The position numbers and the translations under genes were made by a program. The notes beneath the pieces are model-generated. The model did not search any database. It was given only the letters and a program-made list of their open reading frames with translations, and was not told the origin of the DNA. A DNA stretch of 64,000 nucleotides from Fodinicola feengrottensis. GTDB taxonomy: Bacteria > Actinomycetota > Actinomycetes > Mycobacteriales > HKI-0501. Positions within the stretch are counted from its first letter, which is position 1, and each line of letters opens with the position of its first letter. Shown piece after piece: positions 1 to 8,298 of the stretch. The stretch spans positions 1 to 64,000 of the forward strand of contig NZ_WOTO01000002.1 of NCBI RefSeq assembly GCF_010993775.1, in the 5' to 3' direction.

Positions 1-897
1 GGCGGCTGGTTCGTACTTGCGCGCGTCCGGACGCCGGCCGAGACCCCCCAGGCTAGGCCGTACGTGAGGCAGTGACGTGCCGGCGCTCTCCGGGCCGGGG
101 GAGTCCAGCGGGTTGAGCAGATCGGTGTTCCAGAATCCGTCAGGGCGCTGGGTCAGCCGGATGGTGCCGGCCATTTTCCTGAAAACACGGAGATATTCGA
201 CCCGGCGTGGATCTGTGGACGGCAGCGCGGCGAGGACCTTCGCGAGCCCGGCGAAGGCTTCGCCGTTCGCTTGGGAAGAGAACGTGAACGACCCAGAGTC
301 GTGTCTCCACAGCCCGACGGTCTCGTTGAAGAGCCCGCCACCGTCGACCTTTTCGGTGTAGTGGAACAGTTTCTGCATGGATGCGAGGATGGTGTTGTCG
401 CTGTCCAGCACGCCGAGCCGGGCGAAGGACGGCATCGACCGGTTGATCGCCTCCGCCTGCCCCCAGTAGGTCGTCTTGCCCGTGCCGATCTCGGCGAGCA
501 CGTTGTTTCTGAGCGGGACCAGGTTTTCCGGTTCCGGGTGGAAATAGACGTGCAGGTCGAGGTACGCCTCGCCTACTGCCTGGGTGTCCGGGGCGAAGGG
601 GTGGGACGGATCGCTGAGGATTGCGTAGCCGTTGGCATCGGCCCACGGCAGCGTGCGGTGGTTGGACTGCCCGGTGGCCAGCACGACGGCCAGGTTGCCG
701 GTGTAGAAACTGCCGTTCTGCCAGGTGTTCGCGGCGAGTTCGGTGCCGTTGACGACCCAGTAGTTGGCCGCCGAGATCATCGCGTCGGTGACGGGACAGG
801 GCAGCGGGGTGGCGCTCGCCGGGGAGGCTAACAACCCGCTGGCCAGGGTCGCCGTGACGGCCAGCAGGGCGGCGGTGCGGATTCGTCGAACGCGCAT
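1..897 (-). CDS. Secreted GH105/GH88-like unsaturated glycuronyl hydrolase, 3' end outside window
   Basis: Probably removes unsaturated uronic acid ends from oligosaccharides released by polysaccharide lyases, outside the cell. The protein opens with a Sec signal peptide (RRIRTAALLAVTATLASG, cleavage near ASA-TP). Then come family-like stretches: NGSFYTGNLAVVLATG, QAVGEAYLDLHVYF, the Trp-rich GLWRHDSG, a helical block ending in KVLAALP, and DGFWNTDLLNPLDSPGPESA. ATG 897 has GAGGAG 8 nt upstream. Near base 70 the frame breaks: the expected LTYGLAWGVSAGV reads in the neighbouring frame, which points to one extra base. The gene runs off the left edge. The family is fairly clear; the substrate is not. 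Confidence 0.72.
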   Translation of the reverse strand, partial: MRVRRIRTAALLAVTATLASGLLASPASATPLPCPVTDAMISAANYWVVNGTELAANTWQNGSFYTGNLAVVLATGQSNHRTLPWADANGYAILSDPSHPFAPDTQAVGEAYLDLHVYFHPEPENLVPLRNNVLAEIGTGKTTYWGQAEAINRSMPSFARLGVLDSDNTILASMQKLFHYTEKVDGGGLFNETVGLWRHDSGSFTFSSQANGEAFAGLAKVLAALPSTDPRRVEYLRVFRKMAGTIRLTQRPDGFWNTDLLNPLDSPGPESAGTSLPHVRPSLGGLGRRPDARKYEPAA

Positions 898-961
898 GCG
901 CGGAACTCCTCGAAAGCCGAGCGGCCTGGTTTCACGGCTCGAAAAAAGGGTGTGCCGGGTC

Positions 962-990
962 ACTATGCGCACCTCGCGAGACTGTGTCAA
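962..990 (-). promoter_or_regulatory. Sigma-70-type promoter of the GH105-like gene
   Basis: Read on the minus strand there is TTGACA (985-990), a 17-bp spacer and CATAGT (962-967). This is a near-consensus housekeeping promoter about 65 bp upstream of ATG 897. A role is inferred from sequence only. Confidence 0.5.
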
Positions 991-1021
991 GGACCGCGTT
1001 TCTTGTTCATACTGATGAAAG

Positions 1022-1035
1022 TTCACATCTGTGAA
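1022..1035. promoter_or_regulatory. 14-bp palindrome in the 321-bp gap 898-1218
   Basis: TTCACA-TC-TGTGAA is a perfect 6-bp inverted repeat about 35 bp upstream of the minus-strand -35 box. It could be an operator for the hydrolase gene or for the plus-strand gene at 1219. I see no other gene or RNA in this gap. Confidence 0.35.
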
Positions 1036-1218
1036 AGGGTTTGGATGGATCTGCCAGACCGCCGAACGGGCATTCCCGCGAAACCATGAGGGACCGTACG
1101 GCGCAAGGTGTTGCCCGATCGGCTGGCCGCTGGGGCGTTCGGCATCTTCGCCGGCCACGCCACACTGAATCGCCCGCCCAGTTGGTGCGGACAGACGTGA
1201 CGGAGCCAGGAGCCCGGA

Positions 1219-1877
1219 GTGAGCCAGTACGACCCCCAGGGTGGTTACAACCCCTACCCGCAGAACCCCGGCGGCCAGCCGTACGGTGCTCCTACCCCGA
1301 ATTCGGGTGTCCCGTACGGCTCCCCGCCGCCCAGCACTGGCGCTCCTTATGGCGCGCCGGCGCCCGGCGACCCTTACGGCGCTCCTGCCGCGCCCGGCAC
1401 TGGCGCGCCGTACGGGACGCGCCGCGGGTGGGCAGCCGTACGGCATGCCGCCAATGGGACCGCCGCCGAAACAGAAGCGCGGTGGCGGCGGCATCATCCG
1501 TCGTCGTGGTGATCGGCGTCCTGGTGTTGGGCTGCCTCGGCGGCGCCAGCTACGGGGCGTACTACCTCTACACGTTGGCGAACAAGGCCACCTCAGCCGC
1601 CAGTTCGAACAGCCGGCCGGCCGCCGCCAACTCGCCGCGCAACAACCGGACCGGGGACGGCGACGAGGACCACCTGAAGGTCGGCCAATGCGTCACCACC
1701 CGGGACGAGGGTTCGGACTCGTATCTCGACCTGGCGCCGGGCTGCGGCAGTGGCACGTACAAGCTGGTCTCCCGCTATGACGGCACCACGGCCAAGAGCC
1801 TGTGCGACGACGACACGGACTACACGTATACGAACGAGGGCACGCCACCGTACGTGCTCTGCCTGAAATCGAATTGA
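1219..1877 (+). CDS. LppU-like single-pass membrane protein with PYG-repeat N-terminus
   Basis: A low-complexity cytoplasmic N-terminus rich in Pro, Tyr and Gly (repeats of PYGAP/PYGSP) leads to a basic patch (KQKRGGGG) and one membrane helix (VVVVIGVLVLGCLGGASYGAYYL). The outer domain has four cysteines and the pattern KVGQCV, then C, then YKLVSR, then C and YVLCLK, as in the actinobacterial LppU/SCO3897 family, whose function is unknown. GTG 1219 has AGGAG upstream. The frame steps forward by one base near 1420 and again near 1500, so the N-terminus, the GQPYGMPPMGPPPK stretch and the outer domain sit in three successive frames. Both look like one-base insertions. Confidence 0.62.
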
Positions 1878-1961
1878 TCCACGGCATAGTTTCGGAGGGC
1901 CCATAACCTGATTGCCCACCTGGTGCGTCTCCTTTAAAGGCGCATCAAAGGGGATGGTCAG

Positions 1962-3410
1962 GTGGGGTTGCGGGCTCGGCGGGTGGAACTGACGCGGGCG
2001 GCGGGGTACGACGACACTGCTGGTGCTGCTCGCCGCCCTTGTCCTCGATGTCCTGTTCGAAGGCTGGGTCCAACAGATTTTCGGCCATGCCGGACCAAGG
2101 GACGCCAAGGGGCAGCTGACCTGGGTGCTGGCCGGCTGGCCCAAGACTGTGAAGAGCGCGCTCTTCCTGGCCGTACTCGCCGTCACGCTGGCCAAGGTGG
2201 CACTGGACCGGAGTTGGCGTGACTTCGCCACCAAAACCGAGGCCGCGTTGGTCGCGCTGGCTATGGTGATGGTGGCCGCTGGTCTGTTCGGTGGTTGTGG
2301 TCCGGTCCTGATAGGACAGTCGCTGTTCGTCTATTTTCGTGGCGTAATCGTGTTTTTCGCTTGGCGGGCGCTGCGGCCGACGTGCCGCCAGCTCAAGCCG
2401 ATAGTGATCGCCGTCGGGGTGATCGCGGTCCTCAACGCGTCGGTCGCGATGGCGGAGTTCGCCTTCGGTTTGCCGGTTTTCCGGGCGTTGGGCTGGACCG
2501 AGCTGACTGGGCCCGGCCCGGCTCGCGAGGGCCGACGGGTTCTTCAATCATCCCAACCATCTCGGCCATTTCTTGATGGTCGTGGACCTTGGATTGCTCT
2601 GTTGGTTCATGACACTTGAGCGGGTGTCCCGCAAATGGTGGCTGTTGTTCGGCTTCCTGGCTTTCGGCTTGTCCGCGACCCAGTCCCGTGAGTCCACGAT
2701 CGGATTCGTCCTGGGCGCAGCGGTCATGTGGTGGTTCCGTCGCGGATCGGTGAAACCCGTCGTCATCGCCGCGGTCCTGGTTCTCGGATTCGCTGGCCTG
2801 CAGGTGGCTATCCCGAAGAACCAGGCGACCGTCGCCGACCGGCTCGCCGGCGTTTTCAACGCGATCGGCGGGGGTAAGCCAAAACCCAGCGGAAAGGACG
2901 ATCCGGCCGCGAGCCGGCAGGAAACCCGGATCGTCTTTTTCAAGCAGGGCGCCGGGCTGTTGGTGAGACGGCCGCTGCTCGGTTACGGCGTCGGCCAGTT
3001 CGGTGGCACCGTCGCGTCGCGTACCAGCACGACCCGTACTGGTACGACACCTTGGTAGACAACAAGCTGGACCCAGCCCACCCGGATTTCCCGCTGGCCG
3101 GTGCGCATCCCGACCAGGTCGACTCGTTCTGGCTGCATCTCACCGTGGAAACCGGCTTGCTGGGTCTCGCCTTCTATCTGCTTTGGCTCTATTTCCTGAT
3201 TTTTCCCCGATCGTACGGGCACGGCAGCGCGACTCGTTGCTGCGATCGTGGGCTCCGGCACTCATCGCGGCCTCCGTGGTGATCGCGGTGTTGTCGCCCG
3301 CCCTGGAAGATCAGCTCTATCCGGTGTTGCTTTTCACCGTCCTGGGGTGGGCGTGGGCGGCACCTGGAGCCGGGTCGCCGCTGCCCGCAGCTCTTCCTCG
3401 CTCCAGGTAA
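1962..3410 (+). CDS. O-antigen ligase/polymerase-like (Wzy/WaaL) membrane protein
   Basis: A polytopic membrane protein of about 480 residues. Visible parts are a string of hydrophobic helices (LLAALVLDVLFEGWVQ, ALFLAVLAVTLAKVAL, LVALAMVMVAAGLFG), the family-like LSATQSRESTIGFVLGA, a loop with RRPLLGYGVGQFG, then AHPDQVDSFWLHLTVETG followed by a last helix pair. That order fits Wzy/WaaL proteins, which polymerise or ligate lipid-linked glycans. The start is uncertain: GTG 1962 lies behind AAAGGGGA, while GTG 2023 lies within the later frame. Frame changes fall near 2010, 2540, 3050 and 3210. The 3' end overlaps the convergent PadR gene. No glycosyltransferase lies next to it, so the glycan is unknown. 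Confidence 0.6.
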
Positions 3411-3972
3411 TGGATTTGTCGCGGAGCCCCGCCAGAACTTCGTCTATCCACCGCAGTTCCGCCTGGGTCAGCGCCCGCAGATACTCCGACTCCAACAGGG
3501 TGACCCGGGGGAGCTGAAAAAAGCCTTCCAGGGCAGTGGTGAGCTCGGCGTCCCGTTCGGTCAGCTCCTGGATCAAAAGCTCGCGCCTTCGTTCGAAAAG
3601 GTCCGCTGCGGCCTCTGGAGTCAGCAGCGGCAGGAACGACAGTGCGGCGGGGAACTCCGGGAACTCGTTTCTGGGCGTGGACAGGATTTCGTCCATCCAC
3701 TGCCGGGCGGCGGCTCGGCCGGCGTCGGTCAGCTCGTACGACGTCCGCTCCGGGTAGAGGTTGTCCCGGGTGGTCTCGCAGACCTTGATCAGCCGCGCCT
3801 CGGTCAGCCTGGCGATCATCTTGTAGAGGGTGGCGCGCTGCCCGACGTTGATCACCTGGTCCTTCCCCCATTCCTTGATCAGCTGCTGCATGCCGTACGG
3901 GTGCAGGGGGCCGGCCTCCAGAAGGCCGAGGATCGCCAGCGCCAGGGGTGAGCGCTTGAAGCTAGTGGTCAT
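3334..3972 (-). CDS. PadR-family transcriptional regulator
   Basis: Intact, 212 residues. The N-terminal winged helix reads LALAILGLLEAGPLHPYGMQQLI, then GQRATLYKMIARLTEARLIKV and YELTDAGRAAARQWMDE, the PadR pattern. The C-terminal half is helical (PadR-C), the dimer part. PadR proteins usually repress the neighbouring gene and release DNA on binding a ligand. Here the divergent gene starts 69 bp away across a 19-bp palindrome, so that gene and PadR itself are the likely targets. Confidence 0.88.
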   Translation of the reverse strand: MTTSFKRSPLALAILGLLEAGPLHPYGMQQLIKEWGKDQVINVGQRATLYKMIARLTEARLIKVCETTRDNLYPERTSYELTDAGRAAARQWMDEILSTPRNEFPEFPAALSFLPLLTPEAAADLFERRRELLIQELTERDAELTTALEGFFQLPRVTLLESEYLRALTQAELRWIDEVLAGLRDKSITWSEEELRAAATRLQVPPTPTPGR

Positions 3973-4001
3973 AGGACAAAGTTACACTAGTCACCGAACT
4001 G

Positions 4002-4020
4002 CTAGTTGCAATGCAACTAG
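4002..4020. promoter_or_regulatory. Perfect 9+1+9 palindrome, likely PadR operator
   Basis: CTAGTTGCA-A-TGCAACTAG lies midway between the divergent starts at 3972 and 4042. A further ACTAGT lies at 3985-3990 and GCTAGT at the PadR start. Tandem TAGT-type half-sites around a perfect palindrome suit a dimeric PadR repressor controlling both genes. Confidence 0.65.
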
Positions 4021-4041
4021 TTTCTGTGTCACTATCTAGCC

Positions 4042-4512
4042 ATGACAAACACAGAGAGCATCACCGCAGACGTTGTCCGCATCGCCGCAGACCACAACAT
4101 GAGCAAGCACCTGGGAAACTGGACGACCGCGCGCAGCTTCGAGGTTCGAGCGCGTCGCGGCGCGGTGGTCATCGACCTGCGCTCGCCGGCCATCGCCGAG
4201 GGGGACATCGAGCTCGCCGTCGATATCGACCACAGCATGGTGAAACTGTTGCTGCCCAGCGACGCGACCGTCGATCAGTGGGGCATCGAGTGGACTGGCC
4301 GCGGCCGGATCAAGGATCTCGAAGGCGGCGGCGCTGGAGGTGGCCGCCGGGTGGTGATCACCGGCCGGATCCGCGGCGGGGAGATCCGCGTCAACCGCGG
4401 CGGGATCGCCATCCTGTCGGCGCTCTTCTCCCGCGAATTCGTGGCGGACGCGCTCCGGGCGCACCGGGAAGGCGCCATGACCACGATTGACGACCCCACC
4501 CGGGCGTTCTGA
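4042..4512 (+). CDS. Small beta-rich protein of unknown function, PadR partner
   Basis: Intact, 156 residues, soluble, without signal peptide or membrane helix. Alternating hydrophobic stretches (GAVVIDLRSP, DIELAVDIDHSMVKLLLP, RVVITGRIRGGEIRV) suggest a beta-helix or stacked beta fold, as in the C-terminal domain of LiaF-like cell-wall-stress proteins. Gly-rich linker GGGAGGGRR sits near residue 95. It is the only gene facing the PadR regulator and is probably its main target. I cannot assign a function. Confidence 0.75.
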   Translation: MTNTESITADVVRIAADHNMSKHLGNWTTARSFEVRARRGAVVIDLRSPAIAEGDIELAVDIDHSMVKLLLPSDATVDQWGIEWTGRGRIKDLEGGGAGGGRRVVITGRIRGGEIRVNRGGIAILSALFSREFVADALRAHREGAMTTIDDPTRAF

Positions 4513-4516
4513 CCAC

Positions 4517-5826
4517 CTACCAGGAAATGTCCGTACCCAGATCGAGACCGGCGATCGTGATGGGCGTGCCGCTCGCGATGCTGTCGTTGGCCGCGATGCC
4601 AACAGCAACCGAGCGCACCCCGTCGCGATAGTCGGCGGCGGTCGGTGGAGTGGGTCGTCTCCAGGTCCCACGAAAATGTCCTTCAGCAGTTTGGCGTCGC
4701 CGCCACCGTGGGCGCTGCCGTCAGCCGGAATATCGATGTGCCGAGCCGATTCCCAGTGTTGTTGTACGACCAGTTTTTCGCCCTGTGGACGGGTGTCGGT
4801 GCCGACGACGCGGTCCGGGGTAGCGCTCGGATCCACGATGACGCGGCCATCGCTCACCACCACCCCCGCGTTCCACGACTGTCAGCTCGGCTCGGCCTCG
4901 GGTTCCGTTGACGGCGACTGTGTAGCCTTCCCAGGGGCTGTGTGCATTCAGTGCGTACGACATGGTCGCGCCGCTCGCGTAGTCGACGATGACGCACAGA
5001 TTGTCCTCGATAGTGATGCCTCGCTGAAAACGTCCTGGTCGCGGAGATAGCCGTCGTATTTCTCGTTTTCCAGGTAGAGCGAGCGCAGCTTCGGATCGGC
5101 GCGCATGTCCAGCATGAACGGGTCGCGGCTGGGTACGTCCACGCTTCCCCTCGCCGGCCTCGCGGCCAGGCCGCGCCCCATCGCGTTTTCGCTACCGTAG
5201 AACCGAAGACCGCCACTGGCGAAGACGCGGACCGGGGTGTCCTGGATCCACCAGTTCACCAGGTCGAAGTGGTGCGATGCTTTGTGTACGAGCAAACCGC
5301 CGGAATTCTTCTTCTCGCGATGCCAACGGCGAAAGTAGTCGGCGCCGTGCGCGGTGTCCAGGACCCACTCGAAATGAACCGAGGTGATTTTCCCGATGGC
5401 CCCGCTCGCGATGACCTCGCGAAGCGCGGAGTTTCTCGGTGAGTAGCGGTAGTTGAAGGTGACGATGATCGACCGGCCGGACTTCTCCCTTGCGGCGCCG
5501 ATGCTTCGACAGCCTTCGGTGTCGATCGTCAATGGCTTCTCGACGATGACATCCGCACCGGCTTCGAGTGCGGCCACCACTGTCTGCGCGTGGGTGTGGT
5601 CAGGGCTGGTGACGATGACTCGGTCGACCCGCTCGTTCCTGACTATTTCCGCGACGGAGTCCGGTCCGTAAGTTGCCGCGCTGAGATGTCGTCCGTAGTA
5701 GTCGAGGCGCCCTCGGTTGCTGTCGGAGATGGCGACGAGGTCCGCGACGTCGCGGTGGACGGTGGTGCACGCGTCAACGTACATCTGAGCCCGGGATCCC
5801 AGGCCAATGATCGCGTACCGGGTCAC
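4517..5826 (-). CDS. Gfo/Idh/MocA-family NAD(P)-dependent oxidoreductase
   Basis: N-terminal Rossmann domain TRYAIIGLGSRAQMYVDAC, then VIVTSPDHTHAQTVVAALEAG and VIVEKPLT, which hold the conserved EKP lysine. The C-terminal alpha/beta domain includes NFNYRYSPRNSALREVIASGAIG-type sequence and GLLVHKASHHFDLVNWW with the expected His residues. The end DYRDGVRSVAVGIAANDSIASG is typical of the family. Substrates are sugars or cyclitols; the exact one cannot be read. Frame changes near 5030, 4830 and 4625 split the C-terminal third. The first 265 residues are uninterrupted. It stops 5 bp from the convergent 4042-4512 gene and is divergent from the SMC-like operon, 66 bp away. Confidence 0.82.
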
Positions 5827-5892
5827 GCCTTCTTTCTATCAAGAGCGCCCTGAGTAGTCCGATCGTGGGGGAGTCCCTAGAGTTGGGCAGTT

Positions 5893-7112
5893 GTGGAGTC
5901 CGATGAACCGAATCTGGACGGCTGGGCCGCCGAGGTCGCCGTCGTCGATGTCTACCGGCAGATCGTGTCGGTGTTGGGGCGTGGCGCGCGGTCGGTAATC
6001 ACCGATCCGGCGATGTTCGACGTGGCGGAGACCCTCTTCGCGGCCTTCGCGGAGGCCGGCGAGCGGGGCCCTCACAGTCGAGCAGATGCATGCGGCCTGC
6101 CGGCACTACCCGCGGGCCGTGGCCGAGGAGCGGGTACGGGTGTTGCGCGAGCTCAAGGCCATCCGACCGGCCTTCGAGAAGCCGAACGCGCGGGAGTTCC
6201 AGGCGTCCTTCACCGCGTACGTGTCGCTGCTGTTCGTCCAGCGGATGCTGCGTACCGGCGGGCAGGCGGAGCTGCATCAGCTGCTCGCGATCGAGCGGAT
6301 CAATCTGGAGTCGCGGGACGCGACCGAGGGGGACGCGCGGCGGGTCGCGGCGGAGATCACCCGGGCTTTCCGGCTGCTGGCGAACGAGCTGGTCGGGCTG
6401 GCGGTCGGCGGCACGATCGAGTCGTTGCGGGAGCGGGCGCCGTTGCTGTGGAGCGCGGACGAGCTGATCACCCGCGCGACCGGCGTACACGGGCAGATCC
6501 TGGAGCGGTGGCCGTCGATGGGGCGGGCCTGCATGGAGATGCGGGCCGGCGTCGACGCGTACCGGGATGCTTCCCAGTCGGCTTCCGCGCGACTCGCGGA
6601 CGACGCGGGTGCCACCCGCGCACTCGACCTGCTGCCGGTGGAGATGTGGAACTCGTTCGCGAAGCGAGCCACTGTACGAGAGTTGGCGGACGTGCTGGCC
6701 AACCACGTCTTTGACGCGCCGGCGGCGTGGCATGACGCGGTGGCGCTGGACGAGGCGTTGGCCACCACTGCCAAGCCGGTGCCGACGCGCATCCCCCCGC
6801 CACCGCGTCCGGCGCTGCCCGACCGGCAGGCCGCCGAGGGTGCCGTACGCGTCGACGCGGACCTCGAGCGGCTGCGCGTACTGGCCGAGGATTTGCTTGG
6901 CGGCCGTGATGCCGTCAGCATTCCGGAAGTGTTGCGCGAGGTGGGGGACTGGACGACGGCTCGGCGGGGTGTTCGCGGATCTGACCGCCGCGAGCAACAG
7001 CCCGGAGCTGGCGTACCGGATCGACTGGGAGGACACCGTGGAGCTGAGCGGCGTGGGTGCGGCGCACTGGATGACGCACGGCTGGTTCCGGCGGGCTGGG
7101 GCGGCCCGGTGA
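5893..7112 (+). CDS. Gene A of SMC-like operon: about 405-residue helical protein, kleisin-like role proposed
   Basis: I do not recognise the family by name. The N-terminus is a compact helical block that could be a winged helix (MFDVAETLFAAFAEAG, ALTVEQMHAACRHYP). A long helical middle follows (RVLRELKAIRPAFEKPNA, AAEITRAFRLLANELVGLA). After a Pro-rich linker (RIPPPPRPALP) a second small domain ends in YRIDWEDTVELSG and GWFRRAG. Size and layout suit a MukF/JetA-type linker protein, by position only. Frame changes near 6085 and 6965. GTG 5893 is the best start. The stop TGA (7110-7112) overlaps the next GTG. Confidence 0.6.
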
Positions 7113-7640
7113 CGCTGGACTCCGCGCTCTGGCTGGCCCGCGCCAGGGCCACCGGACCGCTGCTGGTGGACGCCGAGGAGCCGACTCCGCCGGGCCTGCG
7201 GCGGCTCCCGGAGCCCGGCTCCCAGAAGGCGTGGCTGATCGCTGGTACGCCCGACGACGTGACGCCGTCGGTGGTCAGCGAGCTGGGCCTGAGCCTGCTC
7301 ACCGTCGACCAGCCGAACGAGACCAACCGGGTGCTGCTGTGTTGCCTGCGGTGCTGTTGGGGTGAGCAGTCGGACCGGCCCTGGCCAGGGATTCCGGCTT
7401 CTTTCGACGACATCCTGGATGTCGCCGGCCAGCTCGCGCCGGGCCGCTCGGCGGAGTCGACCCGGATCCTGACCGTCGGTGCGCTGCGGCGTTTGGCGAC
7501 GCACCGCTGGCTGCTGCTGACGAGACGAGCCGGCGAGTTCGGTCCGGCTCGGTCCCGCGGTCGCGCTGTGGCCGGAGTCCGACCTCGCCAGCCTGCGGGA
7601 TCTGTGCCGGGACACGCCGGGGCCGCGGAGGCCCGAGTGA
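7109..7640 (+). CDS. Gene B of SMC-like operon: about 177-residue protein
   Basis: Starts at GTG 7109, overlapping gene A's stop by 4 nt (GTGA), and ends at TGA 7638-7640, overlapping gene C's GTG in the same way. Visible parts are LDSALWLARARATGPLLVD, KAWLIAGTPDDVTPSVVSELGLSLLTV, ILTVGALRRLATHRWLLL and the end ALWPESDLASLRDLC. One frame change near 7530. This piece reads through into gene C without a stop in the raw frame, which hides the gene boundary. It shows no catalytic motif; a role as a small complex subunit is inferred from the tight coupling. Confidence 0.5.
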
Positions 7641-8278
7641 CGGATCTGTACGCGCCGCTGCTGGACGCCCTGAGCGACCGGGAGCGGGATCAGGTGGTGG
7701 CCGCCTGGTCGGCCCTGGAATACAGCAGTGAGCCGGTGCCCGAGCTGCAGCTCGGTGCGTTGCGCGATGCCACCCTGCGCCAGCGGGTGGACGCACTGCT
7801 GGCGAAATCCGGTCGTACGCTCGTCTCGCTTGGCCCCGGTCTGTGGACTTCCGGTTATCGCGACGACATCGCCGAGCAACTGGTCGACCGTGGCTGGGGT
7901 GTGCTGCCGGAGCTGGACCGGGCGATCCTGACGATCATCCTGGTGCACTCGGTGGCGATTCCGCGATCGGAGGGGAAACTGCCACCCGGCACCTGGGTGT
8001 CGAATTTTCCCACTACTCCCACGCATTTGCGGCGAATCTCGCAGCTGGCCGGTGGTCGGCCGATGACCGACGCGCTGGCCAGGTTGCGCGGCGCCGGGTT
8101 GATCCAGATGGTCCGCGGCGCCGACCCGACCACCGAGGGTGCCTCGTACCAACCCGGTCCGCAGCTGCACCGGCTCACCCCGGCGGCCTCCCGCCGGCTG
8201 CAGGACGAGCTGATTCTCGCGGCCGGGCCGGCGACCCCGCTCGCCGCCGCCATCCGCGCCCGCCGTGGCACTCGTTAG
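7637..8278 (+). CDS. Gene C of SMC-like operon: 213-residue winged-helix-like (MukE/JetB-type) protein
   Basis: Intact from GTG 7637 to TAG 8276-8278. The first half is helical (LLDALSDRERDQVVAAWSAL). The second half reads like a winged helix: LDRAILTIILVHSVAIP, then LRRISQLAGGRPMTDALARL, RGAGLIQM and YQPGPQLHRLTPAASRRLQ. In MukBEF, Wadjet and related complexes a protein of this size made of winged helices (MukE, MksE, JetB) lies directly before the SMC gene, as here. Homology to those proteins is proposed, not shown. Gene D follows after 20 bp. Confidence 0.6.
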   Translation: MTDLYAPLLDALSDRERDQVVAAWSALEYSSEPVPELQLGALRDATLRQRVDALLAKSGRTLVSLGPGLWTSGYRDDIAEQLVDRGWGVLPELDRAILTIILVHSVAIPRSEGKLPPGTWVSNFPTTPTHLRRISQLAGGRPMTDALARLRGAGLIQMVRGADPTTEGASYQPGPQLHRLTPAASRRLQDELILAAGPATPLAAAIRARRGTR

Positions 8279-8298
8279 TCTTTAACGGAAGGAAAATC

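Noticed and set aside
5999-8170. 723-codon open frame on the minus strand opposite genes A-C
   Set aside because: Product is low-complexity and rich in Arg, Gln, Gly and Pro, without domains. It mirrors the codon bias of the plus-strand genes, whose domains and overlaps are coherent.
7843-8298. Upstream extension of gene D in the same open frame
   Set aside because: It lies entirely within gene C and its translation is Arg/Gly/Ala-rich nonsense. TTG 8299 has a good ribosome site.
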